A stretch of 64,000 bases of DNA, from contig NZ_BALM01000023.1 in NCBI RefSeq assembly GCF_000614975.1, positions 1 through 64,000 of the forward strand, in the 5' to 3' direction. The stretch is from Shewanella marina JCM 15074 (GTDB lineage: Bacteria > Pseudomonadota > Gammaproteobacteria > Enterobacterales > Shewanellaceae). The translations under genes were made by a program, and so were the position numbers. Of this stretch, positions 1-8,604 are shown one piece after another; the first letter of the stretch is position 1; the number at the start of each line of letters is the position of its first letter. The notes below the pieces were generated by a model that had not been told where the DNA came from, did not search any database, and worked only from the letters and a program-made list of their open reading frames with translations.

Positions 1-1489
1 CTTGACCAGACTGACCTTGTTGCTGGTCTTGACCAGACTGACCTTGTTGCTGCTCTTGTCCAGATTGACCTTGTTTTTTGTCCTGTTGAGATGGCTTCTG
101 TTGTTTATCTTTATCAGATTTATTCTGTTTATCTTTGTTATCTTGCTGCTGCTTTAATTTTTCAGCAATGGCTAAGTTATCTTTTGCGGCTTGCATATTA
201 GGTTCAAGTGTTAATGCAGCTTGGTACTGTTTGATAGACTCATCAATTTTGCCCATATGAATTAATGCATTCGCTTGATTATATAAACCTGTAGCAGAGT
301 TATCTTGCTCAAATAACGGTAATGCTTTGGCATAATCACCAGCTTTATACAGTGCGCTTGCTTGCCATTGTGGATCCTTAAATTGATCTGCAGCTTGTTT
401 ATAGTCTTTATTATCAAATGCTTGTTGTGCCTGCTGCGCTTGAGTTTGCCAAAGGTCATTCCAAACACTGGCATGGGCATTATCAATAGGTAAAAGCACG
501 CATAAGGCTAATACGGAGACTAAACCATATCGAAAACTTAACAGTGCAGGGATGAGCAATAATAAAACCAGATAAGCGCCAGCATCTTGCCAAGTACTGC
601 CTTTTAGATCGGTCGCTTTTGAGCTTGTACTATCGCTAAGCCAACTATCAACCCGGCTGACTTGGTTGTTGGCCGCGCTAACAGGTAACATAATGCCATT
701 ATTGGCAGAAGCTAATTGTTGCAGTAGCGAATAATCAGTTTTGGCAATAACCACTTGATTGCTATTATCTTTTAATAATTGCCCGTCAGGTAGTTGAATT
801 GGCGAACCTTGTTCACTTCCCAATGCCATTACCGCTAATCGATATTGACTACCTTGCAGTTGCTTGTTGACTAATCCTAATTGTTTAGCGCTAACACCAT
901 CAGTGAGTAAGATGATATCGCCTTTGACGTGTCCGCTTTGGCCTAATAGTTCTTTGGCCTTGGCAATTGCACTACTTACGTCAGAACCTTGCACTGGCAT
1001 AATAGAAGGTGACAAGGTGGGTAACAGGTTCAGTAATGTGGCTTTATCTTGAGTTAACGGACTAATAATAAAGGCGTCTCCCGCATAAGCTATTAACCCT
1101 GTTTCACCGTCTTTAAGGCTATTAATAAGATCGGTTGCTGCAAATTTCTCTTGGGTCAAACGATTTGGCGGCATGTCGTTAGCAAAGAGTGAGGTTGACA
1201 TGTCCATCACTATCACGCGCCCTTGGCTTGATGCAAAAACAGGTAATTCTTTTTTGCTAAAACTTGGGCCCGCTAATGCGATAGTGGCAATTAACCAACA
1301 GACAAACAGTAGCCCTAAATTATAGTTACGTTGCGGGTTAGTATTTTCAACCAATAGTTTGGCTAAATGCGGTGCAATAAAACGACTCCAGCCTGCACTC
1401 GATGGTTTTGTGCGCCATAACAAAATTGCCAGTGCAACTAAAGGTAATAGGCTGAATAACCATTCAGGTCTTATAAAATGAAAGGTCAT
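1..1489 (-). CDS. vWA-TPR membrane protein (BatB/BatC-like), C-terminus cut by window edge
   Basis: The reading frame runs from ATG at 1489 off the window start, giving 496 residues without a stop. It begins with two hydrophobic segments (about residues 10-25 and 55-75). A von Willebrand A domain follows (about 88-280) with the metal-site motif DMSTS. A third membrane segment lies near 300-330, then tetratricopeptide repeats (about 335-440). The visible tail is Gln/Gly/Lys-rich, with tandem copies of a GQSGQxQQQ unit. The architecture matches the fused BatB/BatC (vWA plus TPR) proteins of MoxR-associated operons, which are thought to act in cell-envelope maintenance or chaperone-like assembly; the exact role is unknown. 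Its ATG overlaps the stop of the upstream vWA gene, so the two are translationally coupled. Confidence 0.85.
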   Translation of the reverse strand, partial: MTFHFIRPEWLFSLLPLVALAILLWRTKPSSAGWSRFIAPHLAKLLVENTNPQRNYNLGLLFVCWLIATIALAGPSFSKKELPVFASSQGRVIVMDMSTSLFANDMPPNRLTQEKFAATDLINSLKDGETGLIAYAGDAFIISPLTQDKATLLNLLPTLSPSIMPVQGSDVSSAIAKAKELLGQSGHVKGDIILLTDGVSAKQLGLVNKQLQGSQYRLAVMALGSEQGSPIQLPDGQLLKDNSNQVVIAKTDYSLLQQLASANNGIMLPVSAANNQVSRVDSWLSDSTSSKATDLKGSTWQDAGAYLVLLLLIPALLSFRYGLVSVLALCVLLPIDNAHASVWNDLWQTQAQQAQQAFDNKDYKQAADQFKDPQWQASALYKAGDYAKALPLFEQDNSATGLYNQANALIHMGKIDESIKQYQAALTLEPNMQAAKDNLAIAEKLKQQQDNKDKQNKSDKDKQQKPSQQDKKQGQSGQEQQQGQSGQDQQQGQSGQ

Positions 1490-2471
1490 TGCGATTTCTC
1501 CGTACGTTTACGTTGAAATAGCGGCAAACTGCCGATGGCCATCAATGCACTTGCGAGTAATGAAAAGGCAAGCGGCCAATAAAAGAGTTCAGTTTGTGGG
1601 CGATAACTGAGTTGATCCCTGCTAACGGGTTGCAGTTTATCGATTTCATGATAAATCTGTTCCAATTGCTGTGGATCTCTTGCTCTAAAATATTCACCAC
1701 CAGTAATTTGAGCAATCTTAGTTAGTGTTGCTTCATCGAGATCTGATGATGGATTAACCGCTGTGTACCAAATAATGAACGCCTTAGCATTTCATCAGCG
1801 CCGACACCAATGGTATACACTTTAACACCACTGTCTTTAGCTAATTCTGCTGCTTGTAATGGTGCGATGTTACCTGCGTTATTAGAACCGTCAGTTAATA
1901 AAATAAGCACTTTATTACTGTTATCTAGTTTGTCGAAACGTTTAACGCCTAACGCAATGGCTTCGCCAATTGCCGTTTGTTTACCGACTAAGCCGATTTG
2001 CGCCTCGCGTAAATACTGAGCCACCGTTTTACGGTCAAGGGTGAGGGGAGCCTGTAAGTAGGCATGATCAGCAAATAAAATTAAACCGATGCGGTCACCT
2101 TTACGGCGGTCGATAAAGTCACTGACTACATGCTGAATGACTGTAAACCGGTCAACATTTTGGCCATTGAGTACCATGTCATCAATTTGCATACTGCCAG
2201 AAAGATCAACTGCAACCATTAAGTCACGGCCTTTGGCTGGCAGTTCAATGGGTTCCCCCACCCATAATGGACGAGCGACAGCAGTAATTAATAGCGCCCA
2301 CATTAACCATAATAAAATACGTTTAGGCTTGCCTTTTGATGAGAGGTTTGCTTGCTGACCATGACCAACTCCAGGGAGATGCAAATGACCTGTTTGCTGT
2401 TTTTGTTTGGTTTTAAACAGCAATGGCAATGGCAACAAGATAAATAGATAAGGCCATGCGAAGGTTAACAT
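1486..2471 (-). CDS. vWA-domain membrane protein (BatA-like), frameshifted
   Basis: This is a BatA-type protein of about 327 residues. An N-terminal membrane anchor, a second hydrophobic segment (about 52-66) and a vWA domain with the MIDAS motif DLSGS are visible. The open frame breaks near 1760: after ...SLFGTQ the frame reads a short junk tail, while the next frame continues AVNPSSDLDEATL and on through a C-terminal membrane segment to a TGA at 1488-1486 that overlaps the next ATG. Restoring one G (CAGGCGG instead of CAGCGG) makes the gene whole. I infer a sequencing error rather than a real pseudogene. It is the fourth gene of the MoxR operon and its start overlaps the DUF4381 gene. Confidence 0.85.
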
Positions 2472-2974
2472 GATAACTCCTTAGTTAACTTAGCTAACTG
2501 CTTATCAGTTAATGGTAATGCGCCTTTTAACCAGCATTTAGTTAATTGATAGAGTTGTTCATTAGTGTCCGGATTGTGTTGCGGTTTGGCAAAGCGGTTA
2601 CCTAATAATTGCGCAAATTGGCCTTGTTTATCCGCCGCTAGCAATTGATCTAACCAAGTAAACCAGATGGCATCATCAATTTTGGCAATGTGTGTTCTTG
2701 CGACATATTGCAAAACAACTCGTTTAAGTAAGCTATTAATGTCGTTACTGTATTGCGGAGATTGTTTATCAAAATATTCCAATACCACTAGTGCTTCATG
2801 TTTAATTTTATTGCGTTGCTGTTTGCGCTTGAGTAGCCAAACAATACCACCAATGATGAGGATAAACAGCACCAAACAGATCCAATAACCATAGGCGATA
2901 GGCCAGTTATGAATTGCTGTTGGTGTGTGGATATCCTGTAGTTGAGCTAACGCAGATTGAATATTAGGATCCAT
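2465..2974 (-). CDS. DUF4381 domain-containing protein
   Basis: A 169-residue protein with a short N-terminal segment, one transmembrane helix (about 30-48, rich in Leu/Ile/Gly/Trp), a basic stop-transfer stretch (KRKQQRNK) and a helical cytoplasmic domain. The size, single TM helix and position between the DUF58 and vWA genes match the DUF4381 family of MoxR/Bat operons. Its biochemical role is unknown; it is presumably a membrane partner of the vWA proteins. The 3' end overlaps the next gene by a few bases. Confidence 0.85.
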   Translation of the reverse strand: MDPNIQSALAQLQDIHTPTAIHNWPIAYGYWICLVLFILIIGGIVWLLKRKQQRNKIKHEALVVLEYFDKQSPQYSNDINSLLKRVVLQYVARTHIAKIDDAIWFTWLDQLLAADKQGQFAQLLGNRFAKPQHNPDTNEQLYQLTKCWLKGALPLTDKQLAKLTKELSC

Positions 2975-2975
2975 A

Positions 2976-3907
2976 TTATCTCAATAGCTCCAATTGTTGG
3001 CTTAATGGTTTTGCTGCATCAATAAAACGAGTTTGTACCCTTAATTTATCCATTAACTGGATAAAGCTAAGTTGTTTTGCTTGTTGCTCTGCTAGCCATT
3101 GGCCATAACTTTCTCTATCTAAAATACGCTCAACACCCGCATCTTTTACCGGTAAGCTAAAACGCTTTGGTAAATCAAGCGTACCTTGTCTTAAGGGATC
3201 TGTGATGACAAAAGCCCCCATATCACAATGACGCTTTAGTTCTGACAGTGGTGCTAAACATTGCTGGGTTACATCCATGCCATCAGTAATAATCCAAATT
3301 AAAGAGCCCGGTTTAGCAATACGTTGCAAACGTTGGCAGGCTTTAAGTAGATGATTTGGGTTTTGAGTTGGCTGTTCTAGCTGCTTAAGTTGTTGATCAT
3401 GTATTTTTTTTAAGCCTGCAATTAATTGCAAAATGCCCATTTGACGGCTGCGGGGCTTCAGTTCTAAATGCTCATTTTCACAGGCGATAAGTGCGCCTAA
3501 GCGATCGCCATGATGAATTGCGCTCCAACCCAAAGTTGCAGCTAAATGAGCAGCTTGGACTGATTGCAACATTAAGCTTGAGCCAAAATAGAGGCTATTA
3601 CTCATATCAATTAATAGGTAGATAGGGCGTTCACGCTCTTCTACAAAGAGTTTTGTATGTGCTTTACCTGTTCTGGCCGTGACTCGCCAGTCGATAGTAC
3701 GGACATCATCACCATTTTGATAATGTCGCACTTCGGCAAACTCCATTCCACGACCTTTAATCAAGCTCGCGCGATGCCCTGCAAGATGAGCTCTAGCTTT
3801 GCTGACTCTTTCTGGAATGGCTCGCGCGATACTCTGACAGGCAAGCAGTTCTTTTTCATTTAGCCAATGCCGTCGGCAAATAGGGGTAAATCTGCTTGTG
3901 CTGTCAT
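2976..3907 (-). CDS. DUF58 domain-containing protein, frameshifted near the start
   Basis: A DUF58/vWA-like protein of about 310 residues. The core signature is present: RGMEFAEVRHYQNGDDVRTI followed by DWRVTARTGKAHTKLF, then LLIDMSNSLYFG, the degenerate MIDAS. The true start is ATG at 3907, one base after the moxR stop, and reads MTAQADLPLFADGIG. The frame then breaks at the GG around 3864-3865. Adding one G yields ...FADGIGLNEKELLACQ and continuous reading into the conserved domain. Starting instead at the TTG at 3764 would delete about 47 residues of conserved N-terminus. The family accompanies MoxR ATPases; its function is not established. Confidence 0.85.
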
Positions 3908-3908
3908 A

Positions 3909-4865
3909 TTAAGGAACCGCTACTTGATTAAGAATATAGTTAATTACGCGATCACTCGTCACACCTTCTGCTTGCGCTTGGTAGCTCAGCAGTAAACGAT
4001 GGCGTAATACATTTGGTGCGACGGCTTGAATATCTTCAGGTGACACAAAGTCGCGATTATGTAGCCATGCTCTGGCTCTCGCACAACGTTCAAGTGATTG
4101 GGTCGCACGAGGACTAACACCATATTCAAGCCAGCTTGCAAGTTCAGGGCTATAAGCTTGTGGCTGACGTGTGGCCATAATGATATCAACAATATATTGC
4201 TCTAAAGATTCAGCAAGATAGATCTCAAGTGCCGCTTTACGCGCGCTAAAAATATCCGCTTGAGCAATAGGCGTAACCGTTGCCATATGTTGGCTAATGG
4301 CTTCATTACGCGATAACCGTAAAATATCTAATTCAGTAGCTGCGCTTGGGTAATCTAAGTTCAAATGCATTAAAAAACGATCGAGCTGCGCTTCAGGGAG
4401 CGGGTAAGTACCTTCGTTTTCTAACGGATTTTGGGTTGCCATCACTAAAAATAGATCGGGTAATTTATAACTGGTTTTACCTACAGTAACTTGACCTTCA
4501 GCCATTGCTTCTAACAATGCCGATTGTACTTTTGCAGGAGCACGGTTGATTTCATCAGCCAAAATCAAGTTATGAAATATTGGACCTGCTTCAAATTCAA
4601 ATGTGGCCGTTTGAGCACGGTAAATATCAGTACCCGTTAAGTCTGCAGGCAGGAGGTCTGGGGTAAACTGAATACGTTGAAAATCACCTTCAACCCCGTC
4701 ACATAAGGCCTTTACGGCACGTGTTTTGGCAAGTCCTGGAGGGCCTTCAACCAAAAGATGACCATTAGCAATAAGTGCGATAAGTAAATTTTCGGTTAGG
4801 GTCGGTTGACCTAAGATAACCTGATCGAGATAACTGCGTAATGCATTAAATTTATTCAATGGCAT
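3909..4865 (-). CDS. MoxR-family AAA+ ATPase
   Basis: A 318-residue AAA+ ATPase. Walker A GPPGLAKT is at residues 41-48, Walker B/DE at about 101-106 (ILADEINRAP), followed by the sensor region ATQNPLENEGTYPLPEAQLD, which is diagnostic of MoxR. MoxR ATPases work with vWA proteins in folding or activation of envelope or metal-enzyme complexes. This is the first gene of the minus-strand operon (moxR-DUF58-DUF4381-vWA-vWA/TPR). Start ATG 4865 gives the family's usual length. The promoter region is shared with the divergent fadIJ operon. Confidence 0.93.
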   Translation of the reverse strand: MPLNKFNALRSYLDQVILGQPTLTENLLIALIANGHLLVEGPPGLAKTRAVKALCDGVEGDFQRIQFTPDLLPADLTGTDIYRAQTATFEFEAGPIFHNLILADEINRAPAKVQSALLEAMAEGQVTVGKTSYKLPDLFLVMATQNPLENEGTYPLPEAQLDRFLMHLNLDYPSAATELDILRLSRNEAISQHMATVTPIAQADIFSARKAALEIYLAESLEQYIVDIIMATRQPQAYSPELASWLEYGVSPRATQSLERCARARAWLHNRDFVSPEDIQAVAPNVLRHRLLLSYQAQAEGVTSDRVINYILNQVAVP

Positions 4866-4951
4866 GATTGTTCACTCGGTTGATAAAGTTAAAAGGATAG
4901 ACCTAAGTAAGGCTAAAAAATTCCATTAGCAATGTGCAAGCGACAAAAAAA

Positions 4952-4965
4952 CAAACAAGTGTTTA
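4952..4965. promoter_or_regulatory. candidate PsrA-type operator
   Basis: The sequence CAAAC-AAGT-GTTTA forms an imperfect palindrome (4 of 5 arm positions) resembling the remembered PsrA pattern CAAAC-N2..4-GTTTG. PsrA is known to control fatty-acid degradation genes in Pseudomonas and Shewanella. It lies about 140 bp upstream of fadI and 90 bp upstream of moxR. Assignment is by eye. Confidence 0.4.
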
Positions 4966-5002
4966 AAACTTGCTAACAAAACGTTACTATTTAGTCACTA
5001 CT

Positions 5003-5019
5003 GGTTGGTCAGACCTCTG
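5003..5019. promoter_or_regulatory. candidate FadR operator upstream of fadI
   Basis: A palindromic core GGTC-A-GACC sits inside GGTTGGTCAGACCTCTG. It matches the inner part of the E. coli FadR site (CTGGTCNGACC) with one deviation in the left arm. It lies about 80 bp upstream of the fadI start and just ahead of an AT-rich -10-like TATAAATATAGT, consistent with repression of fadIJ in the absence of acyl-CoA. Confidence 0.5.
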
Positions 5020-5101
5020 ATAAAGGCTATAAATATAGTGCAATAACATACCACTAATTTTTGGCAAATCAATGGGTTTACTAGGATAACGAGGGCACAG
5101 G

Positions 5102-6412
5102 ATGAGTGTAAAACAACAATTAAAAACAGCAAAAGGCGAACGGATTGCGATCGTAGCAGGCCTAAGAACGCCATTTGCTAAACAAGCCACTGCATTTAAT
5201 GGTGTTTCGGCACTTGATATGGGCAAAATGGTCGTCAACGAATTGCTTGTTCGTAGTGAGCTTGACCCCAAGTTAATTGATCAACTCGTTTATGGTCAGG
5301 TGGTACAGATGCCTGCAGCACCTAACATTGCGCGTGAGATCGTATTAGGGACAGGCATGGATATAAGTACAGATGCTTATAGTGTTACACGTGCCTGCGC
5401 TACCAGTTTCCAATCAGCAGCCAATGTAGCAGAATCAATTTTAACCGGTAATATTGAAATTGGTATTGCGGGAGGTGCAGACTCTTCATCAGTATTACCG
5501 ATAGGCGTTTCTACCAAACTGGCCGCGGCGTTAGTTGATTTAACGAAAGCCCGTACTATGAGTCAGAAACTGGCCATTTTTACTCGTTTAGGAGTGAAAG
5601 ATTTATTGCCTGTACCGCCAGCAGTTGCTGAGTATTCAACAGGCTTGTCAATGGGGCAGACCGCTGAACAGATGGCGAAAACTTACCAAATTAGTCGTGC
5701 TGATCAAGATGCATTAGCCCATCGCTCACACCAACTTGCTGCTGAAACATGGAATGCCGGGAAATTAGCTGATGAAGTAATGGTGGCGCACGTGCCGCCA
5801 TATAAGCAATTTATTGAGCGTGATAATAATATTCGTGAAGATTCTACTTTGGCTTCTTATGCCAAATTAAAACCCGCTTTTGATCGTAAACATGGCACGG
5901 TTACCGCAGCTAATAGTACGCCATTAACAGATGGTGCATCGGCCATTATTTTAATGAATGAAAGTAAAGCTAAAGCGCTGGGTTATCAGCCAATTGGCTA
6001 TATTAAGAGTTATGCCTTCACCGCTATTGATGTATGGCAAGACATGCTAATGGGTCCTTCATATGCGACGCCATTAGCATTAGCTCGTGCAGGTATGGAG
6101 TTAGAAGACCTGACTTTAATTGAGATGCATGAAGCATTTGCGGCGCAAAGTTTGGCAAATATGAAGATGTTTGCTTCTAAAAAATTCGCTCAAGAGAAAT
6201 TAGGCCGAGATCGCGCCATTGGTGAAATTGATATGAGCAAGTTTAATGTACTCGGTGGTTCACTCGCTTATGGACATCCATTTGCTGCAACCGGTACCCG
6301 TTTAATTACGCAAGTTTGCCGTGAGTTACAACGCCGTGGCGGCGGAACAGGTTTAGCTACAGCATGTGCTGCTGGTGGCTTAGGTGCAGCAATGATTGTG
6401 GAGGTAGAGTAA
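5102..6412 (+). CDS. fadI: acetyl-CoA acyltransferase FadI (3-ketoacyl-CoA thiolase)
   Basis: A 436-residue thiolase, the beta subunit of the anaerobic-type beta-oxidation complex. It cleaves 3-ketoacyl-CoA to acetyl-CoA and a shortened acyl-CoA. The nucleophilic Cys99 is in TRACATSF, the general-base His392 in [10 protein letters not shown] and the second Cys422 in [10 protein letters not shown]. The length equals E. coli FadI (436). Start ATG 5102 follows an AGG-containing ribosome site. The stop is two bases from fadJ, so the two form an operon. Confidence 0.96.
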   Translation: MSVKQQLKTAKGERIAIVAGLRTPFAKQATAFNGVSALDMGKMVVNELLVRSELDPKLIDQLVYGQVVQMPAAPNIAREIVLGTGMDISTDAYSVTRACATSFQSAANVAESILTGNIEIGIAGGADSSSVLPIGVSTKLAAALVDLTKARTMSQKLAIFTRLGVKDLLPVPPAVAEYSTGLSMGQTAEQMAKTYQISRADQDALAHRSHQLAAETWNAGKLADEVMVAHVPPYKQFIERDNNIREDSTLASYAKLKPAFDRKHGTVTAANSTPLTDGASAIILMNESKAKALGYQPIGYIKSYAFTAIDVWQDMLMGPSYATPLALARAGMELEDLTLIEMHEAFAAQSLANMKMFASKKFAQEKLGRDRAIGEIDMSKFNVLGGSLAYGHPFAATGTRLITQVCRELQRRGGGTGLATACAAGGLGAAMIVEVE

Positions 6413-6414
6413 CC

Positions 6415-8537
6415 ATGGAAAACACATTTACATTAGTTGAGCGCGATGATGGTATTGCAATCTTAACCATTGATGTGGTTAATGAATCAATGAATACGCT
6501 TAAAGCAGAATTCGCACCTGAAATTACCGAGATTATTGCAGAAATCAAGGCCAATAAAACAATTAAAGGGTTAGTGATTATCTCAGGTAAAGCCGATTCA
6601 TTTATTGCCGGCGCTGACATTAGTATGCTTGATGCTTGCCAAACATATGAAGACGCAAAAGCATTAAGTCAGCAAGGTCATGAAGTGTTTAATGAGCTGG
6701 AAAACCTTAATATTCCAGTGATAGCTGCAATTAATGGCGCATGTTTAGGTGGTGGTTTGGAACTTGCGTTAGCGTGTCATCAACGAGTCTGTACTGATGA
6801 CCCTAAAACTATGCTGGGTTTACCCGAAGTGCAGTTAGGATTATTGCCTGGCGGCGGTGGTACACAACGCTTACCTCGTCGGATAGGTATCGCAAAAGCA
6901 TTAGATTTGATGTTAACAGGCAAACAAGTTAGACCTAAACAAGCGTTAAAAATGGCTTTGGTTGATGATGTTGTACCTAATACTATTTTGTTAGAAACTG
7001 CCGTAAATATGGCGTTATCAGGTAAACGTCACGCTCGCAAAGCGACCCAGTCTATGGTTGATAAAGCATTAGAGACCAATACGTTTGGTCGCAATGTGAT
7101 TTTTGATCAAGCTGGTAAACAAGTTTATAAAAAAACACAGGGTAACTATCCTGCACCGAATAAGATTATTGACTGTGTCCGTCAAGGGATGGAAAAGGGC
7201 ATTGAACAAGGTTTATTAGCCGAAGCGCATCATTTTGCCGAATTGGTGATGACGCCAGAGTCTGCTGCATTACGCAGTATCTTTTTTGCCACCACCGAAA
7301 TGAAAAAAGAGACCGGTGTCGCTGATGATGTTAAGCCACAAAAAATCAACAAAGCAGTGGTACTTGGTGGTGGTTTAATGGGCGGCGGTATCGCTTCTGT
7401 CACCATCAATAAAGCCAAATTACCGGTGCGAGTCAAAGATATTAACCAGCAAGGATTAAGCAATGCGTTAGCTTATGCTTATAAATTGATTAATCAAGGG
7501 GTTAAACGTAAGCATATGACACCCGCGGTGCGTGACAATATCATGGCAAAAATGACCACCACTGTGGATTATACTGGTGTTAAAGATGCTGATATTGTGG
7601 TTGAAGCGGTATTTGAAGATTTAGCCTTAAAGCATCAAATGGTGCAGGAAATTGAGCGTGAATGCAGTGAGCATACTATTTTTGCATCTAACACCTCGTC
7701 ATTGCCGATTGCACAAATTGCAGAGGTGGCTACGCGCCCTGAGAATGTCATTGGTTTACATTATTTTTCGCCAGTAGAAAAAATGCCATTGGTAGAAGTT
7801 ATCGCTCATGCCAAAACCTCCCCACAAACCATCGCGACTACCGTTGCTTTTGCTAAAAAGCAGGGTAAAACTCCGATTGTCGTACAAGATGGTGCGGGTT
7901 TTTATGTGAATCGAATTCTCGCTTTATATATGAATGAAGCCGCGCAACTATTGTTAGAAGGTAATTCGGTTGATGGTTTAGATAAAGCATTGGTTAAGTT
8001 TGGTTTCCCTGTCGGCCCATGACATTATTGGATGAAGTGGGTATTGATGTTGGTGCCAAAATATCGCCGATTTTAGCCTCTGAATTAGGTGAGCGTTTTG
8101 CTCCGCCTCAAGCATTTGAACAACTACTCGCTGACGACCGTAAAGGGCGTAAAAATGGCAAAGGTTTCTATCAATACAATGATAAGAGCAGTAAAAAGAA
8201 ACTGGTTGATGAAAGTGTGTATGGGGTGTTGGGGTTAACGCCTAATGATGTACATGACAGTGATATCGTAGCACAGCGTTGCACAGTACAAATGCTCAAT
8301 GAAGCGGTACGTTGTTTAGAGCAGGGGATTATTGCTTCAGCCCGTGATGGTGATATTGGTGCTATCTTTGGTATTGGTTTTCCGCCATTCTTAGGGGGAC
8401 CATTTAAATATATTGATAGTCTAGGTGTCGACAATGTTGTGGCTATTTTGCAAGGCTATCAACAACAATTTGGCGAGCGTTTTGAGCCGTGTCAATTGTT
8501 AGTCGATATGGCGCAAGAGGGGAGAACCTTCTACTAA
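6415..8537 (+). CDS. fadJ: fatty acid oxidation complex alpha subunit FadJ, frameshifted
   Basis: A bifunctional enoyl-CoA hydratase / 3-hydroxyacyl-CoA dehydrogenase of about 707 residues (E. coli 714). The N-terminal crotonase domain has catalytic Glu116 (GGGLELALA) and Glu138 ([16 protein letters not shown]). The Rossmann motif [14 protein letters not shown] lies near 320 and the dehydrogenase domain continues to KFGFPVGP. There the frame hits a stop at 8020-8022, while the next frame continues [14 protein letters not shown] to 8537. One missing C in the CCC run at 8016-8018 explains it. I choose ATG 6415 ([10 protein letters not shown]), which directly follows fadI; the frame is also open upstream into fadI. 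Confidence 0.93.
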
Positions 8538-8558
8538 GCCGTTGTTGTTAACTCAATC

Positions 8559-8589
8559 AAAAAGGACAACCCTGTGGTTGTCCTTTTTT
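8559..8589. terminator. bidirectional terminator between fadJ and the M16 protease
   Basis: AAAAAGGACAACC / GGTTGTCCTTTTTT with a CTGT loop. The A-run and T-run on both sides serve the convergent fadJ and M16 genes. Confidence 0.9.
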
Positions 8590-8604
8590 GTTGGTCATCA
8601 TTTT

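Noticed and set aside
1-60. CRISPR-like short direct repeats
   Set aside because: The repeat is a 27 bp in-frame coding unit (GQSGQxQQQ) of the vWA-TPR gene with no distinct spacers.
8010-8030. fadJ as two separate functional genes
   Set aside because: The break lies in the middle of the conserved KFGFPVGP-(M/I)TLLDEVG segment of the dehydrogenase domain and a single missing C repairs it.
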